From Azospirillum endophyticum (GTDB lineage Bacteria > Pseudomonadota > Alphaproteobacteria > Azospirillales > Azospirillaceae), in the NCBI RefSeq assembly GCF_016595245.1, contig NZ_JAENHM010000074.1, forward strand, positions 1-64,000: a stretch of DNA of 64,000 nt. Reading direction: 5' to 3'. Made by a program: the position numbers and the translations under genes. Below, one piece after another: positions 17,414-26,453 of this stretch; the first letter of the stretch is position 1, and every line of letters begins with the position of its first letter. The notes under the pieces were generated by a model. It was not told the DNA's origin, made no database searches, and saw only the letters and a program-made list of their open reading frames with translations.

Positions 17414-18727
17414 TCAGGACCGCTGCGCCACCGCCCGTTCGGGGATCGAGGCTGCGGCACCTCCGGCGACGAGCAGCGCGTCGAACACCTCCGCATGCTG
17501 GCGGGCGCATTCGGTGCGGTCGATCGGGCGGCGGATGCGCAGGCGCAGGCGGTCCCACAGGTCGGGCGAGGTCAGTGCCTCGGTCATGCGGTCCACCAGG
17601 TCCTCGACGCTGCCGTTGCGGAAATGCAGGCCGTCGACGCCATGGGTCACCTTTTCCGCCATGCCGCCGATGTTGCTGGCGATGATCGGGCGGCCGTGCA
17701 GGAAGGCCTCCTGGATGACGACGGGTGAGTTCTCCCACCAGATCGACGGGATGATCATCCAGTCGACGTCCTTCATCAGGCCCGGCAGCTCGGCCGATCG
17801 GTAGCTACCATAGAAGCGCACCCGGTCGCCGGCCTTCTCCACCGCATCGTTGAAACGCTTCTGGTAGGCCTCGGGCTGGCGCTCCAGGTTGCCGCCGAAG
17901 ATCATCAGCGCGCCGTCCTCGCCCCAGGCCTTCTCGGAAATGCGCGACACCGCCTCCACCAGCAGATGGGCGCCCTTGAATTCCGTCAACTGGCCGAAGA
18001 AGGCGAAGCGGTTGCGCTTGCCGCCGCGGGTGACCGGACGCGGCGGGGCGATGCCTTCGATGGTCAGGCCGTTCTCGATCATCCGGAAATTCTCGCGCGG
18101 CAGCCCCCAGTCGACATAGCGGTCGATCAGGAAGTTCGACGGGCTGACGTAGAAATCGGCCTGCTCCAGGAAGGTCTTCAGGAACAGCTCGCGCTTGAAG
18201 AACTCCGCTTCGCCGATGTGCGGGAAGCAACCGGCGCAGTCGGCCGGGCTGGCGCGGTAGCACAGCGCGTTGCGGCTGGTCTTCACCATCTGGCCATGGT
18301 GATGGCAGATCGACAGGTATTCGTGCAGCGTCACCACGATGGGCACGCGCGGCAGGGCTTGGCGTACCGCCTGGATCGTCTCGATCCCCAGACCCAGGAA
18401 ATGGTGGAAGTTCACCACGTCCGGCTGAAGGTCGCGGACATAGCGGACGAAATCCTTCTCCAGCCCCGGCAGGTTGCGGTTGGACAGGCGGAAATGATCG
18501 TAGTCGTTGGCGTAGTACAGCACCTCCCGCTCTTTCTGGCGGAGCGCCATCAGGGCGGAGCCGCGATGCTGGGCGATGGGCGGCGCCACACGGGCCAGAT
18601 AGTGGCTTTCCCAGCCCGGGAGGTCGTGCAGGCCATTGTGCAGATTGTAGGAGGCGACCTCACCCCCGCCCAGCGAGAAGGAGGGATGGCCATGGCTGAT
18701 GATCAGCGCGCGCTTGGTCTTGCTCAT
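17414..18727 (-). CDS. Glycosyltransferase family 4 protein
   Basis: A 437-residue GT-B enzyme. The N-terminal Rossmann domain begins IISHGHPSFSLGGGEVASYNL, with the glycine-rich acceptor loop usual for GT4. The C-terminal domain has FFGQLTEFKGAHLLVEAV (start of the donor domain) and PSIWWENSPVVIQEAFLHGRPIIASNIGG, in which the E-x7-E motif binds the nucleotide sugar. A cysteine group (CYRASPADCAGCF, about 155-167) is shared with the enzyme at 20971-22389 and suggests a bound metal or a disulfide. It lies between the pyruvyltransferase-family gene and a GT2-type gene on the same strand. The sugar specificity cannot be predicted. Confidence 0.9.
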   Translation of the reverse strand: MSKTKRALIISHGHPSFSLGGGEVASYNLHNGLHDLPGWESHYLARVAPPIAQHRGSALMALRQKEREVLYYANDYDHFRLSNRNLPGLEKDFVRYVRDLQPDVVNFHHFLGLGIETIQAVRQALPRVPIVVTLHEYLSICHHHGQMVKTSRNALCYRASPADCAGCFPHIGEAEFFKRELFLKTFLEQADFYVSPSNFLIDRYVDWGLPRENFRMIENGLTIEGIAPPRPVTRGGKRNRFAFFGQLTEFKGAHLLVEAVSRISEKAWGEDGALMIFGGNLERQPEAYQKRFNDAVEKAGDRVRFYGSYRSAELPGLMKDVDWMIIPSIWWENSPVVIQEAFLHGRPIIASNIGGMAEKVTHGVDGLHFRNGSVEDLVDRMTEALTSPDLWDRLRLRIRRPIDRTECARQHAEVFDALLVAGGAAASIPERAVAQRS

Positions 18728-18778
18728 CGTGTGACCGTTCGTCGGAGGCGGGAGGGGAATGGTTGGGAAGACGATGCA

Positions 18779-20974
18779 CTAAGCCGCGATCGACGCCTTC
18801 CAGCGCTCGGCGAAGCTCCATTCGTCGACCAGCGCGCTCATGCGCTCCAGCCGCGGGTCGCGGGCGTGGCGGGGCTGCTCGTCGACCGCCACCAGCCGGA
18901 CTTTCGGCAGCCACAGGCACGATCCGCCGGCCGCCCGCACCCGCAGGCACAGGTCGAGCCCCTTTGGCTCCACACCGAGATAGCGGCCACCGTCGGCCAT
19001 CGCCCGCATCAGCAGGTCGCGCGGCAGCAACGCGCAGTCGGCCGAGGCGGCATCGACCGCCGACGCCTCCTGCTCCTTCAGCCAGTCGCGCGGATAGCCG
19101 GCGTAGCGGCGCTCGTAGGTGGTCGCGCCGCCCGGCCCTTCCACCGCGACGATGCCGGCGAAACGGACCGAATGGTCCTCGTACAGCAGGGTCGGGCTGA
19201 CCATCACCGGCGCCAGCGCCGCGCTGCCCACGGCGTTCGGCTTGCGGGTCGCGCGATCGAGCGCCGACAGCCAGCCCCGCTCGGTCGGCAGAACCGACGG
19301 CGAGATCAGAAGGACGCGGTCGGCACGGGCATGCGGCAGGGATGCCGCCACCGCTTCGAACGGATCGGCGGCGGTCGGCGCCGCGACGAAGCCGACCGCC
19401 AGCCGGTAGAAGCCGGCAGCCTGCCGGACCATGCCGGCCAACCGTTCATGGGTGCCGGCACCGGCGACCACCAGGATCTCCGCTTCCGCGAAGTCCGGGT
19501 CGTTCGCCATGCGGGCGAGGTTCAGGTCGACATCCTCGCGCCCGTCGCAGACCGGCAGGACCACCGACACGCGCGGACTCTTCAGTGCTCGGCCCATGGG
19601 ATGCAAAATGGAAGACGGCACCGCCCGGCCCGATGCCGCGGTGCGCAGCATCGGCCCCAGATGGGTGGAAACCACGCGGTCGATGGCCGGACTGTCGGGA
19701 TTGACCGCACCCAGCATGCGGCGCAGCGAATCGCCGGTCGGCGGCTGGCAGGGCAGCGGCAGGAAGGCGATGCCGTCGGCGAGCGTCAGTTCCAGGTGGA
19801 ACTCGGCGTCGGCGGCGATGCCGGCCGGCTCACGGGCGAAGGCGGTGAAGCCATGGGCGTCGTCGCCCGGCAGCAGGCGGCCGGCGAACAGCGGATCACA
19901 GGCGAAGGCGTCGGACACATCCTTGCGGCCCAGCCGCGACCAGTCGGCATCCAGCCGTGCCGCCATGCCGCCGCCCTTGACCGTCACCGCCCGCACGGCC
20001 TGGGTGGGATCGAGCAGCCAGCCGCAGACGAACAGCCCGGCGCCCGGAACACGCACCGCCATGTCCAATCCCATGCGCAGCGGCGCCTGGATCTGCGACA
20101 CCGTCTCCACCCCGTTGTAGCGGGCGGCGATGGCGGCGGCGACACCGCGGCGGGCAGCCTCGCCCTGCAACTGGCCCAGCATGTCGCGGGCGTGGGCGGA
20201 AGCGACGCCGTCGGCCAGCAATTGCCGATGCTCGAAGATCGCCAGATGGCGCCAGCCGTCGGCGGCGCGGAAATGGATGCGGCGAATGGTGTCGGGAGGC
20301 GCGACCGGGCCTTCCAGCACCGCCAGCAGGCCGGCCGCGTCGTCGGGCAGGTCCGGGCGGTGGAAGGGAGCGCCGGCGATGGCATGGGTGCGCAGGTCCT
20401 CCGCCTCGACCAGCACTTGGGCGGCACCGCCCGGGAAGCCGTGCGACCAGCCCTGCACCATCAGCGCGCCGTCGCGGAAGCGGCCCAGCACCTCGGCGAA
20501 GCCGTCGGGCCGGGAAGCCTCCTGCGCCAGACCGGACAGCAGGCGGGTGCGGCGGTTGCCCTCCCCCGCTTCGCCCTCGCCCATCCCGGGTTCGGACAGC
20601 AGGGACACGGCGACGTCCAACGCCACTTCGAGCGACTGCGGCTGCACCTCGCGCAGGGCGGCGACCAGATGGGCGGGATTGGTGCGCACGTTCGACAGGC
20701 GCGGCAACAGCAGCTGCTTGCCTCGGGCATCCTCGATCTCGATGCGCGACGGGCGCATATGGGCCAGGCCGGCGACCCGGATGGCACCCAGGAACCAGCG
20801 TTCCCCCGCGCCGTCGGTCCAGCAGCCGCCGCGGAAACGCCCGTCGATCATTCCGTCCAGCATGACCGCGCCGTCTGCCGGCAGGGGGTGGTCGATCGCC
20901 CCGAACAGCATCAGCGTATCCTCGTCCAGCAGGACGGCGGCGGTGATGTCGGCCTTGGTGCTGCGGTCCTTCAT
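18779..20974 (-). CDS. Large GT2-like protein with degenerate catalytic motifs
   Basis: A 731-residue protein. Residues ~1-450 are a low-complexity-free region of unknown fold that contains GAGLFVCGWLLDP (about 311-323), a motif shared with neighbouring proteins. Residues ~468-700 resemble a GT2 (GT-A) domain (SVVLPVCDGREDVDLNL). Compared with the paralog at 23210-25504, the metal/nucleotide site reads LISPSV (about 556-561) instead of LNSDVV, and the catalytic-base region reads GVEPKGLDLCL instead of GDFEDSDLCL. The key Asp residues are therefore missing, and it may be catalytically inactive or use a different mechanism. It overlaps the upstream gene by 4 bp (ATGA), which fixes the start and implies coupled expression. 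Confidence 0.85.
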   Translation of the reverse strand: MKDRSTKADITAAVLLDEDTLMLFGAIDHPLPADGAVMLDGMIDGRFRGGCWTDGAGERWFLGAIRVAGLAHMRPSRIEIEDARGKQLLLPRLSNVRTNPAHLVAALREVQPQSLEVALDVAVSLLSEPGMGEGEAGEGNRRTRLLSGLAQEASRPDGFAEVLGRFRDGALMVQGWSHGFPGGAAQVLVEAEDLRTHAIAGAPFHRPDLPDDAAGLLAVLEGPVAPPDTIRRIHFRAADGWRHLAIFEHRQLLADGVASAHARDMLGQLQGEAARRGVAAAIAARYNGVETVSQIQAPLRMGLDMAVRVPGAGLFVCGWLLDPTQAVRAVTVKGGGMAARLDADWSRLGRKDVSDAFACDPLFAGRLLPGDDAHGFTAFAREPAGIAADAEFHLELTLADGIAFLPLPCQPPTGDSLRRMLGAVNPDSPAIDRVVSTHLGPMLRTAASGRAVPSSILHPMGRALKSPRVSVVLPVCDGREDVDLNLARMANDPDFAEAEILVVAGAGTHERLAGMVRQAAGFYRLAVGFVAAPTAADPFEAVAASLPHARADRVLLISPSVLPTERGWLSALDRATRKPNAVGSAALAPVMVSPTLLYEDHSVRFAGIVAVEGPGGATTYERRYAGYPRDWLKEQEASAVDAASADCALLPRDLLMRAMADGGRYLGVEPKGLDLCLRVRAAGGSCLWLPKVRLVAVDEQPRHARDPRLERMSALVDEWSFAERWKASIAA

Positions 20975-22389
20975 CGGTTGCGGTTCCCCAAGGTGAGAGC
21001 GGCGGGTGTGTGAGAAGCGGGTGCCGGTGACAGAAGCTCGCCGTAGAGGGCGAGGTGGAGCGACGCGGCCTCCTCCGTCGGGCGGATGGCGGGACTGTTG
21101 GCCGACAGCCGATCCCACAGACCGGGTTCGGTCATCGCACGGGTCATCACGCGGGCGAGATCGGCCGGATCGTTGGGACGGACATGCAGCCCGTCGACAC
21201 CGTCGCGCACCGCCTCCGCCATGCCGCCGATGCCGCTGACGATGACGGGCCGGCGGTGCTGGAAGGCTTCCTGGATCACCAGCGGCGCGTTTTCCCACCA
21301 GACCGACGGCATCACCACCCAGTCGGCGGCGGCCATCAGCGCCGGCATCTCCTGCGGACGATAGGGGCCGTGGGCGGTGGCGAGACCACGCGCGGCCTCG
21401 AAACCGTCGGCGACCTGCCGACGGAACTCCGGCGCCTGGTACAGGCTGCCGCCATGGACGGCCAGCGACGGCGAAAGCCCCTGCCGCGCCATGCGGGCGA
21501 CGGCGTCGAGCGCCACGGTGATGCCCTTGAACGGGTTCAGGTTGCCGAAATAGGCGAAGGCGTCGCGCGTGGCACCGGCAGCGATCTCGCGGAGCGGAGC
21601 CGGTTCGACGGACGGGCGGCTGTTCGCCATCACCTCGATCCGCGCCGGGTCGAGCCCCCAGGCGACATAGCGGTCGCGCAGGAAGCGGCTGGGCGCCAGG
21701 AAGCGGTCGACCAGGCCGAACATCGCCTTGATGTGCTTCTCGCGCAGCAGGAACTGGTCGGCCGGCCGGTCGGGGAAGCAGCGGTGGCAGGCATCCGGCG
21801 ACGCCGCGGTGCAGAGTGCGCGCGCGCCGCCCTCGTCACGCGGCGGGGTGACCATCTGGCCGTCATTGGCGCAGATCGGGTAATAGTCGTGCAGCGTGTA
21901 GACGATCTTCGCATCCGGACAGACGCGGCGGATCAGGAACAGCATCTCCACGCCCAGCAGCAGCGTGTGGTGCACATGCACGATGTCCGGACGGAAGGCG
22001 CGCAGCAGGTTCGACAGGTCTGGAACCAGCCCGTGCAGGTCGATCTGGCTCTGGTGAAAATGATCGAAATGGCCGGCCCACAGCAGCACCTCGTCGGCGC
22101 TGCGGCCCAGCGTCTGGAAGCCGGTGCCGGGACGCGGCGTGCGGTGGGTGTCGTTGGTGCAGGCCAGGAACAGGCATTCCGCCCCCGCCGCCTTCAGGCC
22201 GCCGAACAGCTCATGCGCGAAGATCTCGGTGCCACCGGGATGCAGGCTGGGATGGTTGTGCGCGATCAGCAGCACCCGCGGCGGCCGGGCGGCGACCAGC
22301 GGACGCGCCGGCTGGCGCGGCACCGGGCGAGAAGCGTGGCCGGCCCCGGCATGGCCGGCCGAGAGCAAAGGCAGGCGGCGCCGGCTCAT
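20971..22389 (-). CDS. Glycosyltransferase family 4 protein
   Basis: A 472-residue GT-B enzyme related to that at 17414-18727. After an Arg/Pro-rich ~35-residue leader comes LLIAHNHPSLHPGGTEIFAHEL (acceptor loop), VHVHHTLLLGVEM, a cysteine group (CTAASPDACHRCF, about 240-252), then FGNLNPFKGITVALDAV and PSVWWENAPLVIQEAFQHRRPVIVSGIGG with the E-x7-E donor site. Both ends are coupled: its ATG overlaps the stop of the methyltransferase gene (ATGA at 22386-22389) and its stop overlaps the start of the next GT2-like gene (ATGA). That supports the start chosen over an upstream in-frame ATG inside the methyltransferase gene. Confidence 0.9.
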   Translation of the reverse strand: MSRRRLPLLSAGHAGAGHASRPVPRQPARPLVAARPPRVLLIAHNHPSLHPGGTEIFAHELFGGLKAAGAECLFLACTNDTHRTPRPGTGFQTLGRSADEVLLWAGHFDHFHQSQIDLHGLVPDLSNLLRAFRPDIVHVHHTLLLGVEMLFLIRRVCPDAKIVYTLHDYYPICANDGQMVTPPRDEGGARALCTAASPDACHRCFPDRPADQFLLREKHIKAMFGLVDRFLAPSRFLRDRYVAWGLDPARIEVMANSRPSVEPAPLREIAAGATRDAFAYFGNLNPFKGITVALDAVARMARQGLSPSLAVHGGSLYQAPEFRRQVADGFEAARGLATAHGPYRPQEMPALMAAADWVVMPSVWWENAPLVIQEAFQHRRPVIVSGIGGMAEAVRDGVDGLHVRPNDPADLARVMTRAMTEPGLWDRLSANSPAIRPTEEAASLHLALYGELLSPAPASHTPAALTLGNRNR

Positions 22390-23213
22390 GACGCGGTCCC
22401 CTTCTCCAGGACCAGCAGATCCTGGAAATTCTCCGCCTCGCGCTGGCCGCTCCAATGGCCGCGCATGACGGCGCGGCAGGCGTGCAGGCCGTGGGCAGCG
22501 AAACGGCCGAGCAGGAACTGCTCGTCATAGGCCACGGCGGCGTTGGGATGCTCCGGATCGGCCAGCAGTTCCACCCCCGCACCGTCGCGGAAGGGAGGGC
22601 GGGCGGTGCCCTTGGCGATGCCGGCGCGCGCGGTGGTGTCGGCCAGGAACAGGCTGAGGAAGCAGCGACCGCCCGGCTTCAGCACCCGGGCGATCTCCGC
22701 CGCATAGCGTTCGGTATCGGCCGTGCGCAGGTGGGTGACGACGGAGGTCAGGATGACGAAGTCGTAGGACCCTGCCTTGAACGGCAGCGTCGCCGTCTCC
22801 CCCTCGATCCGACCATCGGGATTGTAGAGACCGTTGGCGATGTCGAGATGGTGGAAGCGGAACTCCGGATAGGCCGGGGTGATGGTCGACGCGCACCAGC
22901 GGATGCCGTCCAGCACGATGTCGATGCCGTCGTATGAGGAGTCCAGATACTGGGTCAGCGGCAGCGCCATGCGGCCGACGCCGCAACCGATCTCCAGAAC
23001 CTTGTGGTCGGGACGCAGCCCGCCCAGCCGGACGAAATTGCGTAGGAACTCCGCCCCGATGGCGCGGAAATCGCCGTCGCCGATGAAATGCAGCTCGGGC
23101 GGCGGCACCGGCAGGAAGCGGTTGCGCGCGATCTGGGCGCAGAGCCATTCCAGACGCGGATCGGTCTGGCGGCGCAGGACGGCAAGCTGCGGAGTCGGCA
23201 CGATCGCGTTCAT
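22386..23213 (-). CDS. Class I SAM-dependent methyltransferase
   Basis: A 275-residue methyltransferase. Motif I is VLEIGCGVGRMALPL (about 80-94), binding S-adenosylmethionine; an acidic residue follows in YDGIDIV, and SYDFVILTSVVTHL (about 155-168) is the motif IV region with the class I topology. ARVLKPGGRCFLSLF is motif VI. It is embedded between two glycosyltransferase genes with ATGA overlaps at both ends, so it most likely methylates a sugar or another part of the glycan. The acceptor is unknown. The start ATG at 23213 is fixed by its overlap with the upstream stop. Confidence 0.9.
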   Translation of the reverse strand: MNAIVPTPQLAVLRRQTDPRLEWLCAQIARNRFLPVPPPELHFIGDGDFRAIGAEFLRNFVRLGGLRPDHKVLEIGCGVGRMALPLTQYLDSSYDGIDIVLDGIRWCASTITPAYPEFRFHHLDIANGLYNPDGRIEGETATLPFKAGSYDFVILTSVVTHLRTADTERYAAEIARVLKPGGRCFLSLFLADTTARAGIAKGTARPPFRDGAGVELLADPEHPNAAVAYDEQFLLGRFAAHGLHACRAVMRGHWSGQREAENFQDLLVLEKGTAS

Positions 23214-25504
23214 CGGGTCACCTGTGCTGTCTTGCGGGCTCCACGCTTGCCGACAAGGCCGGCCTGGCTGGGCCGCACCTCGTCGTCGTCGTACCAGTCG
23301 CGCGCCATCAGTTCGGCCATGCGGTCGGCCCAGCGGCGTCCATGGAGCCAGCGGTTGTATTCGGAGGCGACTCCGCGGGTGTAGCCCTGGTGCCGGCCGA
23401 TGGAGCGGCGTTCCAGATGGTACAGCTCCACCGACGGGGCATAGCGGATGTCCAGCCCCTGCCCGCGGATGCGCAGGCACAGGTCCGAATCCTCGAAGTC
23501 GCCGATGATGTAGTCCTCGCAGAAGCCGCCCGCGGTGGTGAAGGCGGCACGCGTGGTCAGCAGGCAGGCGCCGGTGACACCCGGAACCGACCGCGGGCAG
23601 CCGGCGGCGGCGAAGTCGCGCGGCAGGCCCTTGAAGTAATGATGGTTGTACCAAGCGCCCTGCAGGTCGCGGTCGAAGTAAAGGCCGGCATGCTGAAGGC
23701 TGTCGTCGTCGAACAGCAGCTTCGGTCCCACGGCACCGATACCCGGACGCTCCTCCAGTGCCGCAACCAGTTGCGGCAGCCAGCCGGCGCGGTCGGGCAC
23801 CACGTCGGAATTGAGGAACAGCAGGCGGTTGCCGCGTGCCGCCGCGACGCCGGCATTGTTGGCTGCGGAATAGCCGTAATTGGCGCTCTGCACCAGCAGC
23901 AGCATCGGCAGACCGTAGAGGCCGTGGAAGCCGCGCAACAGATGCACCACCTCGTCGCGCTGTTCCGGACTGTCGAGCACGAAGACCAGCTCGGCGTCGG
24001 CCATCGCCGGGTCCGTGGCGAAACAGGCGATCTGGAAACGCAGGAATTCCAACGTGCGGTAGAGCGGGATGATGACCGATACCGCGGGCTTCGCCTTGCG
24101 CTCTCCATAGACGACCAGTTCCGGCTCGCCGCGGGTGGCGAGATGGGCTGCATGCAGCGGGGCGACGGCCGGTCCGATGACGGTCTCCAGCAGCTCCGGC
24201 GTGGCGAAGCGCGGCGGCAGGCTGCCCAGCACGGCGGCACGCGCGTCGGCATGGGCGCGCGGACGCGGCGGCGGGACGAGGCGCAATGCCCCGCCTGAGG
24301 CCAGCCGAAGCTCCGCCGTCACCTGAAGCGCCTCCGCCGGCTCCGGGTTGCTCGGCAGATGCAGGACGAAACCACTGCGATCGATACCGGTGGAGCCGTA
24401 GAGCTTGGCGACATCCTCGCGCGGGAAGCGGTGGGCGAAGCGCTCCACCCGGCGTTCGCCGCCGAAGGGGGTGCGCACCACCAGTTCCGCCGCCAGACCA
24501 TGCGGATCATGCAGCCAGCCTGCGAGGAACAGCCCGCCGTCGGATGTCGGAATGGCGAGGTCGAGCGAGGCACCGATCGGCCGCTTGGCGTCTGCGGCCT
24601 GCCGGCGCGGCAGCGGGGCCAGCGCCTGCAACTCGCTGACTGCCGAGGCGGCCGACGCATCGCGGCGACCACGCTGGGCGAGGCAGGACAGCAGATAGTG
24701 ACGGAGGGTGGCCGGCGTGTCGGGACGGGCATTCAGCCGGTCGGTCAGGGTCGGCAGGCCGGCGGGTTCCTCGGGGAAGCGGCGGCAGGCGACGCCGTTG
24801 GCGCCCAGCACGACCAGCAGGTTGCCCGGTGCGCACAAGCCTCGGTCGATCAGCATGTCGAAGGCGATGCGCCCCTTCCCCGCCGGATCGGGTCCGATGC
24901 AGGCGTCGAAGGGCGCCCGCGCCATCCTATCCGCCGACAGCACCACCAGACTGCTGATGGCTCCGAAACGTCCGGACAGCGCACCCGCACAGAGCAGAAG
25001 CGCGCCACCCGCCGTGGCGCGGACCGCCAGCAGCGCCGGCTCCGCCGCACGGTCCAGCACCAGCCGACGGCACAGCGCGGCGAAGGCGGGGTCACGGTGA
25101 AGCCCGGGGGTGGAGCAGGCGAAGTCGAACAGGAAGCGCAGCACCCTCAGCCGGGCGGCACCGTCCAGGCTGCCCAGCAGCCCGGCGGGGTCAAGATCGG
25201 CGGCGGCGGATTCGGTGCGAAGCTCGGCGATCACGCGATTGTTGGCGATGAAATGGATGGGCATCCGCGGGTCGCGCGGTGCCGGCAGGATCGACAGGAC
25301 GCGACGTCCGCCCCAGCCGGTGTCGATGGTCAGCGTTGTGAAGGGCGGACGCACCGGCTCGCCGTCGACGCTCGGGGTGATCGGGCCGGCTGCATTGGTC
25401 GCGCCATCCATCGTCCAGCAGACAAGGAGGAAGCGGCGGCCCAGCGCCAGATGTTGGGCGGGGGCGATCGACACCGAATTCGGCAGGACGGCGATGACGG
25501 TCAT
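23210..25504 (-). CDS. Large glycosyltransferase family 2 protein
   Basis: A 764-residue protein, first of the overlap-coupled gene set. Residues ~1-450 are of unknown fold and include LFLAGWLHDPHG (about 325-336), the same GW-type motif seen in neighbouring proteins. Residues ~474-740 form a GT2 domain (VSVIIPLYRTLEFLRF) with an intact nucleotide/metal site FLNSDVVPD (about 563-571), and GDFEDSDLCLRIRGQG (668-683), which supplies the catalytic Asp. It has a rhamnosyl/galactofuranosyl-type GT2 look, but the sugar cannot be read. It is paralogous to the protein at 18779-20974, which has lost these residues. Downstream methyltransferase and GT4 genes are translationally coupled to it. Confidence 0.9.
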   Translation of the reverse strand: MTVIAVLPNSVSIAPAQHLALGRRFLLVCWTMDGATNAAGPITPSVDGEPVRPPFTTLTIDTGWGGRRVLSILPAPRDPRMPIHFIANNRVIAELRTESAAADLDPAGLLGSLDGAARLRVLRFLFDFACSTPGLHRDPAFAALCRRLVLDRAAEPALLAVRATAGGALLLCAGALSGRFGAISSLVVLSADRMARAPFDACIGPDPAGKGRIAFDMLIDRGLCAPGNLLVVLGANGVACRRFPEEPAGLPTLTDRLNARPDTPATLRHYLLSCLAQRGRRDASAASAVSELQALAPLPRRQAADAKRPIGASLDLAIPTSDGGLFLAGWLHDPHGLAAELVVRTPFGGERRVERFAHRFPREDVAKLYGSTGIDRSGFVLHLPSNPEPAEALQVTAELRLASGGALRLVPPPRPRAHADARAAVLGSLPPRFATPELLETVIGPAVAPLHAAHLATRGEPELVVYGERKAKPAVSVIIPLYRTLEFLRFQIACFATDPAMADAELVFVLDSPEQRDEVVHLLRGFHGLYGLPMLLLVQSANYGYSAANNAGVAAARGNRLLFLNSDVVPDRAGWLPQLVAALEERPGIGAVGPKLLFDDDSLQHAGLYFDRDLQGAWYNHHYFKGLPRDFAAAGCPRSVPGVTGACLLTTRAAFTTAGGFCEDYIIGDFEDSDLCLRIRGQGLDIRYAPSVELYHLERRSIGRHQGYTRGVASEYNRWLHGRRWADRMAELMARDWYDDDEVRPSQAGLVGKRGARKTAQVTR

Positions 25505-25566
25505 GGATGGGATTCCGGCAACGTCGATGGGGTTTGAAAGTCGGAAAGGCGAAATTCGGGCAAAGG

Positions 25567-25598
25567 GGGACCGGCGGCGGTTTTGGCACCACCGGTCC
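25567..25598 (-). terminator. Possible transcription terminator after the RTX gene
   Basis: Inverted repeat GGACCGG (25568-25574) and CCGGTCC (25592-25598) around a 17-bp loop, just downstream of the RTX gene on the minus strand; the minus-strand continuation is C/T-rich rather than a clean T-tract. It could attenuate read-through from the abundant RTX transcript into the glycosyltransferase genes. Confidence 0.3.
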
Positions 25599-25634
25599 GT
25601 CCTTCTCGTTCACTGCTGGAGATGCAGCGGACGA

Positions 25635-26453
25635 TCAGTGGATGACGAAGAAGTCGTTCGGGTGGTTGTGGATGTCCGCAGCCGAGACACCCTTCAGCGT
25701 GATGCTGTCGCCATGGCCGAGGTCGATCACGGCGTCGCCATGCTGGTCGGTGACGCGGGCCGCCAGATCGGCGGCGTCGGTCACCTTCAGGCCGTTGATG
25801 TTACGGGAGATCTGCAGAACGTCCTCGCCGGCCTTGAAGTCCAGGACCACGTCCTGGCCGCCACCGCCGGAGAAGATGAAGACGTCGTGGCCGGCGCCGC
25901 CGATCAGCAGGTCATCGCCCTTGCCGCCTTCCAGGCGGTCGTTGCCTTCGTCGCCGAACAGGGTGTCGTCGCCGTCACCGCCATTCAGCACGTCGTCACC
26001 GGTGCCGCCACGCAGCAGGTCGTCACCCTTGCCGCCGTTGAGGATGTCGTTGTGGCCGCCGCCGAACAGCGTGTCGTCGCCGTTGCCGCCGTTCAGAACG
26101 TCGTCGCCGTCGCCCCCCGACAGCACGTCGTCGCCGTTGCCGCCGTCCAGCAGATCACGACCGGCGCCGCCGACCAGAACGTCGTCACCATTCCCCCCCA
26201 GGATGATGTCGTCGCCCGAACCGCCGTCGATGATATCGTTGCCGTTACCCCCCAGCAGCATATCCGCCGACGCGCCGCCATGGATCACGTCCGCCCCGTT
26301 CCCCCCGAACAGAGCGTCATGTCCAGCGCTGCCAAGCAGGGTGTCGCTTCCGTTGCCCCCCAGCAACAGATCGTTACCCTCGCCGCCGACCAGCAGATCG
26401 TCGTGATTCGTGCCGATATGCACGTCGTAGCTGCCTCCAGGAACCGTAGCCAT
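25635..26453 (-). CDS. RTX (hemolysin-type calcium-binding repeat) secreted protein
   Basis: A 272-residue acidic protein consisting almost wholly of glycine/aspartate nonapeptide repeats (GGxGxDxLx) from about residue 18 to 192, roughly 20 copies, which fold into a Ca2+-bound parallel beta-roll outside the cell. The tail (DVFIFSGGGGQDVVLDF, about 190-207) and the terminal NDFFVIH fit the C-terminal uncleaved type I secretion signal. There is no N-terminal signal peptide and no catalytic domain, so it is either a small adhesin or matrix protein. The start at MATVPGG follows a good ribosome site (AAGGAG). The exporter genes are directly upstream on the same strand, and the glycosyltransferases are downstream. 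The nearest relatives in function cannot be fixed because repeat proteins all look alike. Confidence 0.92.
   Translation of the reverse strand: MATVPGGSYDVHIGTNHDDLLVGGEGNDLLLGGNGSDTLLGSAGHDALFGGNGADVIHGGASADMLLGGNGNDIIDGGSGDDIILGGNGDDVLVGGAGRDLLDGGNGDDVLSGGDGDDVLNGGNGDDTLFGGGHNDILNGGKGDDLLRGGTGDDVLNGGDGDDTLFGDEGNDRLEGGKGDDLLIGGAGHDVFIFSGGGGQDVVLDFKAGEDVLQISRNINGLKVTDAADLAARVTDQHGDAVIDLGHGDSITLKGVSAADIHNHPNDFFVIH

Noticed and set aside
18660..18950. Short minus-strand open frame linking the GT4 and GT2-like genes
   Set aside because: It overlaps both genes in another frame and has no ribosome site or conserved motif.
17966..21013. 1015-codon plus-strand open frame across the glycan genes
   Set aside because: Crosses several minus-strand genes with clear domains and shows only low-complexity composition.
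25635..26453. Regular DNA periodicity resembling a CRISPR array or satellite
   Set aside because: The period is 27 bp in coding frame and encodes GGxGxDxLx nonapeptides; it is an RTX beta-roll gene.
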